Positions 9,287 to 18,565 of a stretch of DNA of 64,000 bases are shown here, piece by piece. The translations under genes and the position numbers were made by a program. Source of the stretch: Streptomyces showdoensis (GTDB taxonomy: Bacteria > Actinomycetota > Actinomycetes > Streptomycetales > Streptomycetaceae); the NCBI RefSeq assembly GCF_039535475.1, contig NZ_BAAAXG010000026.1, positions 3,591,501-3,655,500 of the forward strand. The letters are read 5' to 3'. Position 1 is the first letter of the stretch; each line of letters starts with the position of its first letter. Below the pieces are notes generated by a model. That model saw only the letters and a program-made list of their open reading frames with translations. It had not been told where the DNA came from and made no database searches.

Positions 9287-9868
9287 ATGGCAGAGGCGGA
9301 GAGCGTCATCGGTACGCCGGATTCAGGTACGCCGGATTCAGCAGGGGCCGACGAGACGGCCGTCCCCGAGGAGCGGCCCAAGGGGAGGCGACGGATCGTC
9401 GCCCTCCTCGTGGTGGCCGTCCTCGCCTACCTCCTCGACCTGGGCAGCAAGATGCTCGTGGTCGAGAAGCTGGAGGGGCACGCCCCGATCAAGGTCATCG
9501 GCGATCTGCTGCGCTTCGAGGCCATCCGGAACCCGGGTGCGGCCTTCGGCATGGGCGAGGCGTTCACGATCATCTTCACCGGGATCGCGGCCGTGGTGAT
9601 CGTCGTGATCATCCGGCTCGCGCGCAAGCTCTACAGCCTGCCCTGGGCGATCGCGCTGGGCCTGCTGCTCGGCGGCGCGCTGGGCAACCTCACCGACCGG
9701 ATCTTCCGCTCGCCGGGCGTCTTCGAAGGGGCGGTCGTCGACTTCATCGCGCCCGCCCACTTCGCCGTCTTCAACCTCGCCGACTCGGCGATCGTCTGCG
9801 GTGGCATCCTGATCGTCATCCTGTCCTTCCGGGGCCTGGACCCGGACGGGACCATCCACAAGGACTGA
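9287..9868 (+). CDS. lspA: Lipoprotein signal peptidase II (LspA)
   Basis: Integral membrane aspartyl protease that removes the signal peptide from diacylglyceryl-prolipoproteins made by Lgt (lgt is also in this window). 193 aa with a hydrophilic N-terminal tail of about 35 residues and four membrane segments. Catalytic aspartates are Asp137 in GNLTDR and Asp166 in FNLADS, and RNPGAAFG is the conserved loop. The frame is open from a GTG at 9254, but a TACCCT -10 at 9274-9279 places a transcript start at about the ATG at 9287, which suggests a leaderless mRNA. Two copies of a GGTACGCCGGATTCA-type repeat encode [10 protein letters not shown] in the tail. Confidence 0.93.
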   Translation: MAEAESVIGTPDSGTPDSAGADETAVPEERPKGRRRIVALLVVAVLAYLLDLGSKMLVVEKLEGHAPIKVIGDLLRFEAIRNPGAAFGMGEAFTIIFTGIAAVVIVVIIRLARKLYSLPWAIALGLLLGGALGNLTDRIFRSPGVFEGAVVDFIAPAHFAVFNLADSAIVCGGILIVILSFRGLDPDGTIHKD

Positions 9869-9921
9869 GCCCGGAGCCGGTCTCAGGACAGAGTGTCTCC
9901 CGCACAAGGCATACTCGACGG

Positions 9922-10863
9922 GTGAGCACGAGTCCCGAAATCCGCACGCTGCCCGTTCCCGACGGCCTGGAGGGCGAGCGCGTCGACGCCGCCATCGCCC
10001 GTATGTTCGGGTTCTCCCGTACGAAGGCGGCCGAGCTGGCCGCCGCAGGCAAGGTCCAGGTCGACGGCGCCGTCGTCGGCAAGTCCGAGCGGGTCAGCGG
10101 CGGCGCGTGGCTCGAGGTCGAGATGCCCGGCGCGGCCGCCCCGGTGCAGATCGTGGCCGAGCCCGTGGAGGGCATGGAGATCGTCCACGACGACGACGAC
10201 ATCGTCGTGATCATGAAGCCGGTGGGCGTCGCCGCCCACCCCAGCCCCGGCTGGACCGGCACCACCGTGATCGGCGGCCTCGCCGCCGCCGGCTACCGGA
10301 TCTCCACCTCCGGCGCCGCCGAGCGCCAGGGCATCGTGCACCGCCTCGACGTCGGCACCTCCGGCCTGATGGTGGTGGCGAAGTCGGAGTACGCCTACAC
10401 CTCGCTGAAGCGCCAGTTCAAGGAGCGCGTGGTCGACAAGCGCTACCACGCCCTGGTGCAGGGCCACCCGGACCCGATGAGCGGCACCGTCGACGCGCCC
10501 ATCGGCCGGCACCCGAACCACGACTACAAGTGGGCCGTGACCGCCGAGGGCAAGCCCTCCGTCACCCACTACGACCTCATCGAGGCGTACCGCGCGGCCT
10601 CGCTGCTCGACATCAAGCTGGAGACGGGCCGCACCCACCAGATCCGGGTGCACATGTCCACCCTGCGCCACCCCTGCGTCGGCGACCTGACCTACGGCGC
10701 CGACCCGACGATGGCCAAGCGCCTGGGCCTCACCCGCCAGTGGCTGCACGCGGTGCGGCTCGGCTTCGAGCACCCCGGCGACGGGCAGTGGGTCGAGTTC
10801 GCCAGCACCTACCCGGCGGACCTGCAGACCGCGCTCGACCGGATCGCCTCGGAGAGCCGGTGA
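9922..10863 (+). CDS. rluD: RluA/RluD-family pseudouridine synthase
   Basis: Isomerises uridine to pseudouridine in RNA, by analogy U1911/1915/1917 of 23S rRNA for RluD. The 313-aa protein has an N-terminal S4 RNA-binding domain (about residues 18-75, [19 protein letters not shown]) and the catalytic domain with [16 protein letters not shown], in which Asp143 is the catalytic residue, then KRYHALVQG and [12 protein letters not shown]. The start is GTG at 9922, preceded by CATACT at 9910-9915 with a 6-nt gap and no Shine-Dalgarno, so a leaderless mRNA is likely. The site specificity is inferred from similarity only. Confidence 0.92.
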   Translation: MSTSPEIRTLPVPDGLEGERVDAAIARMFGFSRTKAAELAAAGKVQVDGAVVGKSERVSGGAWLEVEMPGAAAPVQIVAEPVEGMEIVHDDDDIVVIMKPVGVAAHPSPGWTGTTVIGGLAAAGYRISTSGAAERQGIVHRLDVGTSGLMVVAKSEYAYTSLKRQFKERVVDKRYHALVQGHPDPMSGTVDAPIGRHPNHDYKWAVTAEGKPSVTHYDLIEAYRAASLLDIKLETGRTHQIRVHMSTLRHPCVGDLTYGADPTMAKRLGLTRQWLHAVRLGFEHPGDGQWVEFASTYPADLQTALDRIASESR

Positions 10864-11330
10864 CCGCCCCCGCGTACACCGTCCGCGAGGCGGTGGCCCC
10901 CGAGGACCGCGAGGCGTGCTTCGCGGTGCGCCGCGAGGTCTTCGTGGAGGAGCAGGGCGTTCCGCAGGAGCTGGAGTACGACCCGTACGACGCCACCGCC
11001 GTGCACGTGCTCGCCGTCCGCGCGGACGGGGTGCCGCTGGGCACCGGGCGGCTGCTGTCCGGGGCGGACGCGACCGGCAAGACCGGCGCCGACGCCTCGG
11101 TGGGCTCCCTGGGGCGGCTCGCGGTGAACAAGGCCGCCCGCGGCCTCGGCGTGGGCGCCGCGCTGGTCCGGGCCATCGAGGACGCCGCCCGCGGGCGCGG
11201 CCTCGCCGCCGTCGACCTGCACGCCCAGACGCACGCGCTCGGCTTCTACGAGCGGCTGGGCTACGAGGCGTACGGCCCCGAGTTCCCGGACGCCGGGATG
11301 CCGCACCGGGCCATGCGCCGCGCACTCTGA
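10860..11330 (+). CDS. GNAT-family N-acetyltransferase
   Basis: 156-aa acetyl-CoA-dependent N-acyltransferase of the GNAT fold, similar in layout to ElaA/YjcF proteins: [20 protein letters not shown] near the N-terminus, [20 protein letters not shown] as the acetyl-CoA pyrophosphate-binding motif, and [15 protein letters not shown] at the end. The GTG start overlaps the rluD stop by 4 nt, so the two are co-translated. The substrate cannot be told from the sequence. Confidence 0.88.
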   Translation: MTAPAYTVREAVAPEDREACFAVRREVFVEEQGVPQELEYDPYDATAVHVLAVRADGVPLGTGRLLSGADATGKTGADASVGSLGRLAVNKAARGLGVGAALVRAIEDAARGRGLAAVDLHAQTHALGFYERLGYEAYGPEFPDAGMPHRAMRRAL

Positions 11331-11332
11331 TC

Positions 11333-11348
11333 CCCCCACCGGTGGGGG
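11333..11348. terminator. Perfect 16-bp palindrome after the GNAT gene
   Basis: CCCCCACCGGTGGGGG begins 3 nt after the GNAT stop codon. As RNA it can form a short tight hairpin; no T run follows. It is either a weak terminator or a processing site. Confidence 0.4.
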
Positions 11349-11388
11349 CGAACGCGGCCAAACCGGACGTACGTGACAAGGTGGGGCC

Positions 11389-12975
11389 GTGGATCAACTG
11401 GCCCTGCTGTTCGTGCTGCTGCTCGGCGCCGTCCTGACCGTGCCCCTCGGGGACCGGCTCGGGCTGCCCGCGCCGGTCCTGATGACCCTCGTCGGGATCG
11501 CGCTGGCCTTCACGCCCTTCGTGCCCAACGTCGACATCCCGCCCGAGTACATCCTCCCGCTGGTGCTGCCGCCGCTGCTGTACGCCTCCGTGCAGCGCAC
11601 CTCCTGGCGCCAGTTCGCGGCCAACAGGCGCCCGATCTTCCTGCTCGCGGTGGCCCTGGTCTTCGTCACCACGGCCGCCGTCGGCGCGGTCGCGGACGCG
11701 CTCGTGCCGGGGATCCCGCTGGCCGCCGCGCTGGCGCTCGGCGCGCTGGTGGCCCCGCCCGACCCGGTCGCGGCCACCGCCGTCGCCGGGTCGCTGGGGC
11801 TGCCCCGGCGGCTGGTGTCGATCCTGGAGGGCGAGGGGCTCTTCAACGACGTCACCGCGATCGTGCTCTACAACGTGGCGATCACCGCCGTCGTGAGCGG
11901 CTCCTTCTCCTGGCCCGAGGCGCTCGGCGAGCTCGTCCTGTCGGCCGTCGTGGCCGTCGCCGTGGGGCTCGCCCTCGGCTGGGCCGCCAACAGGCTGATG
12001 GGCCTGCTCGGCGACTCCACGCTCCAGACCGGGCTCACCCTCCTCGTGCCCTTCGTCTCGTACGTGCTCGCCGAGGAGCTGCACGGCTCCGGCGTCCTCG
12101 CGGTGCTGGTCACCGCGCTCTTCCTCGCCGAGTACGCGACCGACGCCGACGACGTGATGGGCCGGCTCGCCGGGCAGACCTTCTGGGAGGTCGTCGACAC
12201 CCTGGTCACCGGCATCGCCTTCGGGCTCATCGGCCTCGAACTGGTCAACGTCTTCGGGGTCGTGGAGGACCACGGCCGGGAGGTGCTCGGCTGGGGCGCG
12301 GCCGTGGTGGGCGTGGTGGTCGGGGTGCGGCTGCTGTGGCTGCTGCCGGCGACCTGGCTGGCGAAACGGCTGCACACCGGCCGCGACTACGCCGAGGAGA
12401 TCCCGATGAGCTGGCGGGAGACCGTGGTCATGTGGTGGTCCGGGATGCGCGGGGTGGCCTCGGTGGCGCTGGCCCTCGCCATCCCGCTGCGCACCGACGA
12501 CGGGTCGCCCTTCCCCGGCCGGGACGAGATCGTCTTCATCGCCTTCTGCGTGATCATCGCCACCCTGGTCGTCCAGGGGCTCACCCTGCCCTGGCTGGTC
12601 AGGCGGCTCGGCGTGAAGGCCGACGCGGACGCCGAGCGGGCCTTCGAGCGGGAGCTGGCCATCCGCGCCGCGAAGGCCGCCAAGCGCCGCCTGAAGGAGA
12701 TCGAGGAGGTCGAGGAGCTGCCCGAGGAGGTCTCCGAGCGGCTGCTGCGCGGGGCCTTCGACATCGGGGCGCGGATCAGCCCGGACATGGTCGACGACGA
12801 GCGGCGGGCGGCGTTCACCGAGCGGGTGGAGCGGGTGAAGAAGGTCCAGCGGATCCAGAAGGAGCTGATGTCGGCGGCCCGCCACGAGGTGCTCGCGGCC
12901 CGCAGCGAGCCCGGCTCCGACCCGGAGGTGGTGGACCGGGTGCTGCGCCAGCTCGACGTGCGCAGCATGCGCTAG
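11389..12975 (+). CDS. Na+/H+ antiporter, CPA1 (NhaP/NHE) family
   Basis: Integral membrane cation/proton exchanger of 528 aa. About 12 membrane segments fill residues 1-400, with the typical ALVAPPDPVAATAVAGSLGL and EGEGLFNDVTAIVLYNVAI stretches that include the acidic ion-binding residues, and WSGMRGVASVALALAIPLR late in the fold. A hydrophilic, charged tail of about 120 residues (KRRLKEIEEVEELPEEVSER) probably forms a regulatory cytoplasmic helix. The start is GTG at 11389. Ion specificity (Na+ or K+) and role (pH or salt homeostasis) are family inferences. Confidence 0.9.
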   Translation: MDQLALLFVLLLGAVLTVPLGDRLGLPAPVLMTLVGIALAFTPFVPNVDIPPEYILPLVLPPLLYASVQRTSWRQFAANRRPIFLLAVALVFVTTAAVGAVADALVPGIPLAAALALGALVAPPDPVAATAVAGSLGLPRRLVSILEGEGLFNDVTAIVLYNVAITAVVSGSFSWPEALGELVLSAVVAVAVGLALGWAANRLMGLLGDSTLQTGLTLLVPFVSYVLAEELHGSGVLAVLVTALFLAEYATDADDVMGRLAGQTFWEVVDTLVTGIAFGLIGLELVNVFGVVEDHGREVLGWGAAVVGVVVGVRLLWLLPATWLAKRLHTGRDYAEEIPMSWRETVVMWWSGMRGVASVALALAIPLRTDDGSPFPGRDEIVFIAFCVIIATLVVQGLTLPWLVRRLGVKADADAERAFERELAIRAAKAAKRRLKEIEEVEELPEEVSERLLRGAFDIGARISPDMVDDERRAAFTERVERVKKVQRIQKELMSAARHEVLAARSEPGSDPEVVDRVLRQLDVRSMR

Positions 12976-13065
12976 GTCCTGTCCGGAAAGCGGCACCGTC
13001 TGCCCGCGAGCCGGGCGGGACGTTCCGGACGCGACCCAGGTCCGGCGGATGGCAGGATTGACCGC

Positions 13066-13635
13066 ATGGACATCATGCTTTTCCACTCGGTCTACGGGAT
13101 GCGCCCCGCGGTGGAGGCCGCGGCCGAGCGGCTGCGCGCCGCCGGGCACCAGGTCTGGACGCCGGACCTCTTCGAGGGCCGCACCGCCGGCACGGTCGAG
13201 GAGGGCGTGGCGCTCAGGGACGGGATCGGGAAGGACGAGCTGCTCCGCCGGGCGGTCCTGGCGGCCGCGCCGTACTCGGAGCGCGGTCTGGTCTACATGG
13301 GCCTCTCGTTCGGGGCCTCGGTGGCGCAGACGCTGGCGCTCGGGGACGAGAAGGCGCGCGGGCTGCTGCTGTTCCACGGCACCTCGGACATCGCCGAGTC
13401 GGCCGCGGTGGACGAGCTGCCGGTGCAGCTGCACGTGGCCGAGCCCGACCCGTTCGAGACGGACGACTGGCTGTCGTCCTGGTACCTGCAGATGCGCAGG
13501 GCCGGGGCGGACGTGGAGGTCTACCGCTACCGGGGCGCCGGACACCTGTACACCGACCCCGAGCTGCCGGACTGGGACGAGGAGGCGGCGGAGCGGACCT
13601 GGTCGGTCGCGCTGTCCTTCCTGGACGGCCTGTAG
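13066..13635 (+). CDS. Dienelactone hydrolase-family protein
   Basis: 189-aa alpha/beta hydrolase. It shows VYGMRPAVEAAAERLRAAGH, the DLH-type VWTPDLFEGRTA, and the nucleophile elbow MGLSFGAS, where Ser replaces the Cys of classical dienelactone hydrolases. Asp in VAEPDPFE and His in GAGHLYTD complete a plausible triad. The ATG has only a weak AGGA but a CAGGAT element 7 nt upstream (13053-13058), so it may be leaderless. A strong bidirectional terminator follows. The substrate is unknown. Confidence 0.85.
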   Translation: MDIMLFHSVYGMRPAVEAAAERLRAAGHQVWTPDLFEGRTAGTVEEGVALRDGIGKDELLRRAVLAAAPYSERGLVYMGLSFGASVAQTLALGDEKARGLLLFHGTSDIAESAAVDELPVQLHVAEPDPFETDDWLSSWYLQMRRAGADVEVYRYRGAGHLYTDPELPDWDEEAAERTWSVALSFLDGL

Positions 13636-13649
13636 GTCCGCGGGGCGAA

Positions 13650-13691
13650 GGGGTGTGGCCCCCGGGGGAACTCCCCCGGGGGCCACACCCC
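13650..13691. terminator. Bidirectional terminator between convergent genes
   Basis: Perfect 19-bp stem (13650-13668 with 13673-13691) with an AACT loop, placed 14 nt after the hydrolase stop and 17 nt from the stop of the minus-strand metalloprotease. Confidence 0.85.
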
Positions 13692-13708
13692 TGTGCGCGG
13701 ACGGCGCG

Positions 13709-14707
13709 TCAGGCGCGGTACGCGGTCCAGGAGTCGTTCATCCGGGTCACCTGGCCCGAGGTGAACTGGTACATGCAGGAGTCGTACGTGTAGTCCATGA
13801 AGTTGTGGATCGGGTCCACGCCTGCCTTGGAGGCGCAGCTGTCACGGCCGGTCGGGCACTCGAAGGCGGCGCTCTTCTCGGCCGGGGTGTCGCTGACGTA
13901 GTCGCCGCTGCCGTTGCAGCCGCCCTGGAAGGTGTGGTAGAGGCCCATCCAGTGGCCGACCTCGTGGGTGGCGGTGTCGCCCTCGTTGTAGTTGGCCGCG
14001 GAGCCGCCGGGCAGCGAGGCGTCGAGGATGACGACGCCGTCCATCTTCGGGCTGCTCTTGTACGAGGACGGGAAGGTCGCCCAGCCGAGCAGGCCGCCGC
14101 CGAGGTTGGCGGTGTAGACGTTCAGCGCGTTGGCGCCGCCCTTGCGGAGGGCGTTCTTCATGTCCTTCTCGGCCTGGGTGCCGTCGGACACGTTGTACCA
14201 GGTGGCGTTGTCCGTGTAGTCCGTGCCGGCCAGCGAGAACTGGAAGTTGCTGTTCACGTTGCCGGTGCCCTGGCCGCTGTAGGCGGCGTTGAGGACGGCC
14301 ATCTGGTTGTTGATGGCGGTGGCGCTGAGCTTGCCCGTCGTGCCGCTGTGGATGACGTGGAAGTAGACGGGGATCGTCACCGCGGCGGCGGCGTTCGCGC
14401 CGGCGGCCAGGGAGGCGCGGCCGGACAGGCGGGCCTCGCCGACCTTCTTCTTCAGGTCGGCGTCCATGGCCTGGGCCTGGGCGGCGGTGACCTCGTTGGG
14501 CTCGGCCTCGGTGGCGTGGCCCTTCGCCTTGCGGGCGCCGGACAGCGTGGCGGAGCCGTCGGCGCACTTCTCGGCGGACGCCAGCGTGGTGGTGGCGGGG
14601 GTCGCCGCGGGGGCGGAGAGGGGGGCCAGGGCCAGGGTTCCGGCCATGACGGCGGTGCCGAGCATACGACGTGACATACGCGGCGATATACGGACAAGAG
14701 CACGCAC
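13709..14707 (-). CDS. Secreted zinc metalloprotease, M43 (pappalysin/cytophagalysin-like)
   Basis: 332-aa exported protease. A signal peptide (basic [16 protein letters not shown], then a hydrophobic stretch ending near APAATPA) precedes a prosegment and the catalytic domain. The zinc site is H248-E249-V-G-H252-W-M-G-L-Y-H258, the extended HExxHxxGxxH of metzincins, and the Met-turn is in [15 protein letters not shown]. Cysteines in [15 protein letters not shown] and DSCM suggest disulphides outside the cell. GTG at 14707 was chosen because GAGGAG lies upstream and the signal peptide then starts properly; a longer frame to 14806 would bury it. Confidence 0.9.
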   Translation of the reverse strand: MRALVRISPRMSRRMLGTAVMAGTLALAPLSAPAATPATTTLASAEKCADGSATLSGARKAKGHATEAEPNEVTAAQAQAMDADLKKKVGEARLSGRASLAAGANAAAAVTIPVYFHVIHSGTTGKLSATAINNQMAVLNAAYSGQGTGNVNSNFQFSLAGTDYTDNATWYNVSDGTQAEKDMKNALRKGGANALNVYTANLGGGLLGWATFPSSYKSSPKMDGVVILDASLPGGSAANYNEGDTATHEVGHWMGLYHTFQGGCNGSGDYVSDTPAEKSAAFECPTGRDSCASKAGVDPIHNFMDYTYDSCMYQFTSGQVTRMNDSWTAYRA

Positions 14708-15024
14708 GGTGACTCCTCGCGGGGGGTGGTGGAGAGGTACTTCCTCGCCACTGGCCGGGAGATTACGCGTCCATGTCAGACATCGTTGAGGATTGATCAA
14801 GCCCAATCATTCGTGCGGCAATTCGGGGCATCGGGAAGAAAAACTTCTGTCGCTTCCGGAGTTTGAGACGTAGGCGTAACAGAAGTGACGACGAAGGCGG
14901 GTGGTGTGTCCGGTTTCGATCGACCGAACTCGCCACCCGCCGTGACCGTGTGATCTCCCGTTAACAGAGAAGATCATGGCCGAAAAGCATCGCTACGATG
15001 CCGCCGCGTCTCCGTGCCGACGCG
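14708..15024. other. Intergenic region upstream of the metalloprotease, with an inverted repeat
   Basis: No gene seen. Relatively A+T-rich for this genome. ACTTCTGT at 14843-14850 is repeated in inverse as ACAGAAGT at 14879-14886 (28-nt spacer). As this lies upstream of the minus-strand metalloprotease and downstream of phoD, it may be an operator or a weak hairpin. No confident promoter hexamers. Confidence 0.35.
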
Positions 15025-16674
15025 TCAGCGCACCGGCTGGTACACGCGCTCGACGCGCTGCGTTCCGCTGAGCGTGCGGTACGAGCGGGCCCAGGACGCC
15101 GTCGCGTGCACGTCCGCCCGGTCGGAGACCGTGTAGTAGTCCATCTGCGAGCGCTCGGCCGTCACGTCGAGCACGCCGTAGCCGTGGTGGTCCATGTCCA
15201 CCCACTTCACGTGCCGGTTGGCGGCCTTGACCGCGCCCGCCGCCACCGCCGAGAGCGTGCCCGGCGCCACGTGCAGCAGGTCGTCCAGGTTGTCCGAGGT
15301 CACCGAGGTCACCACGAACTCCGTCGCGGCCGAGGCCGACAGCGGGTACGTCGCCGCCGTCACCGGCACGTCGTTGGCCCAGGCCATGTGGATGTCGCCG
15401 GTGAGGAAGACCGTGTTCCGGATGCCCCGGTCCGTCAGGTGCCGCAGCAGCTCCTTGCGGTCGTCCGTGTAGCCGTCCCACTGGTCGACGTTGACGGCGA
15501 TGCCCTCCTTGGGCAGCCCGAGCAGCCCGGCGAGCGGTTCGAGGAGATGGGCCGGGAGCGCGCCGAAGGCCACCGGTGAGATCATCACCGAGGTGCCGAC
15601 CAGCTGCCAGGCCGCGTCCGAGCCCGAGAGCCCCGACTTCAGCCAGTCCAGCTGCGCCCGGCCGGTGATGGACCGCTCCGGGTCGTCCACCTTGCCGCTG
15701 CCCGTGCCCGCCTGCTGGGAGCGGAAGGAGCGCAGGTCCAGCAGGTGCAGATCGGCCAGCTTGCCGAAGCGCAGCCGGCGGAAGACCGTGCCCTCGGTCG
15801 AGGTGCGCACCGGCATCCACTCGAAGTAGGCCTGCTTGGCGGCCGCCACCCGGGCCGCCCAGTCGCCCTCGGCGCCCGGCGTGTGGTTCTCGGCCCCGCC
15901 CGACCAGGCGTCGTTGGCGAACTCGTGGTCGTCCCAGATCGCCACGATCGGGTGCGCCGCGTGCAGCGCCTGGAGGTCGGCGTCCGTCTTGTACTTCCCG
16001 TGCCGGGTGCGGTAGTCGGCGAGCGAGACGATCTCGTGGGCCGGCTCGTGCTTCCGGACGGTGTACTTCGCCTCCGGGTAGGAGCCGGTGCCGTACTCGT
16101 AGATGTAGTCGCCGAGGTGGAGGACCGCGTCCAGGTCGGCACGGGCGGCGAGGTGGCGGTACGGGGAGAAGTAGCCGGCCTCCCAGTTGGCGCAGGAGAC
16201 CACGCCGAAGCGGATGCCGGGGGCGGCCGAGTCGGCGGCGGGGGCGGTGCGGGTGCGGCCGGTGGGGGAGACGACCCCGCCGGCGGTGAAGCGGAACCAG
16301 TAGGCGGTGGCCGGGCGCAGGCCCCGGACGTCCGCCTTCACGGTGTGGTCGGAGGCCGCGGTGGCCTGGGCGGTGCCGTTCGCCACGGTCCGGGCGAAGG
16401 CGCGGTCCTCGGCGAGCTCCCAGGTCACGGTGACATCGGGGCCCGCGCCGGAGCCGGGTGCGGCGTCGGGGGTGGGGGTGACGCGCGTCCAGAGCAGGAC
16501 GCCGTCGGGCAGCGGGTCGCCGGAGGCGACGCCGTGCAGGAACGCGGGCGCCGCGGGATCGGCGAGCGCGGGCGAGGCGGCGGCCACCAGAGCCGGGGTC
16601 ACGACGGCCGACACGGCGGCGGCCTTCACGACGGTGCGGCGGCTGGGGGCGGATATGAGGTTACGACTGGTCAC
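15025..16674 (-). CDS. phoD: PhoD-family alkaline phosphatase/phosphodiesterase, Tat-exported
   Basis: Secreted metallophosphoesterase that releases phosphate from mono- and diesters. The 549-aa protein begins with a twin-arginine signal ([14 protein letters not shown], Arg12-Arg13) and an Ala-rich h-region ending near SPALADPA. A PhoD N-terminal domain ([16 protein letters not shown]) is followed by the metallophosphatase domain with [23 protein letters not shown] and [10 protein letters not shown] as metal ligands. The GTG at 16674 has no clear Shine-Dalgarno. I see no GTTCACC-type PHO box directly upstream, but a 14-bp palindrome lies 12 nt ahead of the start. Confidence 0.93.
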   Translation of the reverse strand: MTSRNLISAPSRRTVVKAAAVSAVVTPALVAAASPALADPAAPAFLHGVASGDPLPDGVLLWTRVTPTPDAAPGSGAGPDVTVTWELAEDRAFARTVANGTAQATAASDHTVKADVRGLRPATAYWFRFTAGGVVSPTGRTRTAPAADSAAPGIRFGVVSCANWEAGYFSPYRHLAARADLDAVLHLGDYIYEYGTGSYPEAKYTVRKHEPAHEIVSLADYRTRHGKYKTDADLQALHAAHPIVAIWDDHEFANDAWSGGAENHTPGAEGDWAARVAAAKQAYFEWMPVRTSTEGTVFRRLRFGKLADLHLLDLRSFRSQQAGTGSGKVDDPERSITGRAQLDWLKSGLSGSDAAWQLVGTSVMISPVAFGALPAHLLEPLAGLLGLPKEGIAVNVDQWDGYTDDRKELLRHLTDRGIRNTVFLTGDIHMAWANDVPVTAATYPLSASAATEFVVTSVTSDNLDDLLHVAPGTLSAVAAGAVKAANRHVKWVDMDHHGYGVLDVTAERSQMDYYTVSDRADVHATASWARSYRTLSGTQRVERVYQPVR

Positions 16675-16685
16675 GGGCCGTCAGA

Positions 16686-16699
16686 TTACCGGCCGGTAA
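16686..16699. promoter_or_regulatory. Perfect palindrome upstream of phoD
   Basis: TTACCGGCCGGTAA, centred 18 nt upstream of the phoD GTG. The size and position suit a dimeric repressor site, or the transcript start region; no binding protein can be named. Confidence 0.4.
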
Positions 16700-16895
16700 G
16701 GCGAAGTGGCAGAGTCGCGCGCAATGTTCGCCGACTCTTCGGCGGGACGTCGCCGAGGCCCCGTGCGCGCCGAGGCCCCCGGACCTCCGCGCGGTGGCGG
16801 TGGCCGGGGGCCGGGGGCGGTGCCGAGGAGTTGTCCGACGGACTGCCGGGGGGGGCGGTCCGAGGGGTGGTCCGCGTGGCCGTCCTGAGGGGCGA

Positions 16896-17711
16896 TCAGC
16901 CCTTCATGACCTTGGCGAGCGCCGCGTTGAACTGGTCCACCGTCAGCGGCGGGTTCTCGCTGCCCTCGGCGGTCAGGGTCTTGCCGTCCATCTTCAGCGT
17001 CGGGGTGCCCTTGACCCCGCTCTCGTCGAAGGCCTTCGACATCTTCATCGCCCAGGCGTCGAAGGTGCCGTCCTCGACGTTCTTCTTGAACTCGGCGTTG
17101 CCCTTCAGGGCCGGCACCGAGTCCGCGATCTCCAGGAGGTAGGAGTCCTTGGCGAACTTGTCCTGGCTCTCCTCCGGGTGGAACTCGGTCGAGTACAGCG
17201 CCTCCTTGTACTTCAGGAAGGCGTCCCCGCTCACGTTCAGCGCGGCGCCCAGCGCCGACAGGGCGTTCTTCGAGCCCTCGCCCTGGTCGGAGTTGTCGAT
17301 GAAGGTGGCGCCGATGTACTTGATCTTGTACTTGCCGTCGGCGACGTCCTTCGCCACGGTCGCGCCGACGCCCTGCTCGAAGGTCGCGCAGACCGGGCAG
17401 CGGGAGTCCTCGTACAGCTCCAGGGTCTTCTTGGCCTCGGGCTTGCCGACGACGACCGTGGTGCCGTCCGTGCCCTCGGTGTTCTTCGGGGCCGTGACGT
17501 TCTTCGCGTCCGCGGCCGCCTCCCACGCGGAGGGCTTGTTGGACTGGACGATGGCGAAGCTGATGCCGCCGACCACCGCGAGGGCGGCGACCGCCGACAC
17601 CGCGACGACGACCTGGCGGCGCGCCTTGTCCTTCTTGGCCTGGCGCTCGCGCTCCTCGCGCAGCCGCTCGCGGGCTGCCGCCTTGTTGGCCTGGCTGTTG
17701 CGCTTGCTCAT
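16896..17711 (-). CDS. Membrane-anchored DsbA-like thioredoxin-fold protein (CPVC)
   Basis: Predicted extracytoplasmic thiol-disulphide oxidoreductase, 271 aa. Residues 1-32 are charged and helical (KAAARERLREERERQAKKDK), 33-55 form one membrane anchor (VVVAVSAVAALAVVGGISFA), and the rest is a thioredoxin_4/DsbA-type domain with the redox motif C105-P-V-C108 and a GTPTL cis-Pro loop. ATG at 17711 follows GGAG. A close paralogue with CPAC lies at 48117-48947. The upstream membrane-protein gene ends 58 nt before it, probably in the same transcript. Confidence 0.88.
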   Translation of the reverse strand: MSKRNSQANKAAARERLREERERQAKKDKARRQVVVAVSAVAALAVVGGISFAIVQSNKPSAWEAAADAKNVTAPKNTEGTDGTTVVVGKPEAKKTLELYEDSRCPVCATFEQGVGATVAKDVADGKYKIKYIGATFIDNSDQGEGSKNALSALGAALNVSGDAFLKYKEALYSTEFHPEESQDKFAKDSYLLEIADSVPALKGNAEFKKNVEDGTFDAWAMKMSKAFDESGVKGTPTLKMDGKTLTAEGSENPPLTVDQFNAALAKVMKG

Positions 17712-17769
17712 GATCGTGATCTCCGTGACGTGCAGAAGGGAAGAAAGGGCGAAAGGACCGCGTGCTGGC

Positions 17770-18483
17770 TCAGACGAGGGCGAGCGCCGGCGCCGAGGCG
17801 CGCCGGGAGCCCGCGGAGCACGGCGGTCCACGCCGTCCCACGGAGTGCACGAGCAGCCGGGCCCGCGACCGGCGGAGCCGGTCCACGGGACGCCCGGCGC
17901 GCCGCGGGGCCGTCCCCACGACGCGGAAGAAGGCCGCCACGAGCAGCAGCGGCCGGAAGGCGAGGGCCACGGCCGCCCGCAGCAGCCGGGCGAGCGCCCG
18001 CTCCCCGCCGCGCAGCCAGGAGGCCGCCGAGAGCCCGACCGCCACATGGGCGGCGAGCAGCAGCCAGGGCACCGCCGGATCGGGGGAGCTCAGCAGCGCC
18101 GCCGCGGTCCCGCTCCCCGGGGCCGCCACGCCGGGCAGCGGGGAGCCGAGGGCGCCGCCGCACAGCGCGTCGAAGCCCACCGCCCGCAGCGAGCCGGTGA
18201 CGGGGCCGCCGGCGGCCCCGTAACAGGCGGCCTGACCGCTGGTGAACAGCGTGTCGGCGGCCAGCTCCAGCGGGACGAGCAGCCCGGCGATCGGGCCGAA
18301 GCCGCGCTCCCGCCCGGCCAGGGCGTAGGCCACGGCGAAGACGCCGGCCGCGACCGGGACGACCGTCCCGAGCGGCAGCGGCACCCCGGACAGGAGCACG
18401 TGCGAGGCCACGGACAGCGCCACGACCAGGGTCGTGAAGATCGCCGCCCGTAGGGCTCTCAGCTGAGTGCTTGCCATGTCCAT
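17770..18483 (-). CDS. Integral membrane protein of unknown function
   Basis: 237 aa with roughly four or five hydrophobic segments (AAIFTTLVVALSVASHVLLS, VVPVAAGVFAVAYALA, a segment around VPWLLLAAHVAVGLSAASWL, and LARLLRAAVALAFRPLLLVA) and a basic Arg-rich C-terminal tail. It contains isolated cysteines in QAACYG, DALCGG and PPCSAG but no CxxC, so it is not a VKOR-type partner by sequence. The neighbouring DsbA-like gene suggests, without proof, an envelope redox role. The start could be either of two ATGs, 18483 or 18477; neither has a clear Shine-Dalgarno. Confidence 0.72.
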   Translation of the reverse strand: MDMASTQLRALRAAIFTTLVVALSVASHVLLSGVPLPLGTVVPVAAGVFAVAYALAGRERGFGPIAGLLVPLELAADTLFTSGQAACYGAAGGPVTGSLRAVGFDALCGGALGSPLPGVAAPGSGTAAALLSSPDPAVPWLLLAAHVAVGLSAASWLRGGERALARLLRAAVALAFRPLLLVAAFFRVVGTAPRRAGRPVDRLRRSRARLLVHSVGRRGPPCSAGSRRASAPALALV

Positions 18484-18565
18484 CGCCGTGGAAGTGTGTC
18501 ATGCCCGGCCGTAAGACGTCCCTAAGGCCGAGCTGTGAAAACCCGCCGGACGGCCCCGCCCGCCC

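Noticed and set aside
9883..13686. A 1267-codon minus-strand frame across rluD, the GNAT gene and the antiporter
   Set aside because: It spans several well-supported plus-strand genes and a terminator and encodes low-complexity sequence.
17770..18483. Membrane protein next to the DsbA-like gene as a VKOR or CcdA partner
   Set aside because: It lacks a CxxC and other family motifs; only its position suggests redox work.
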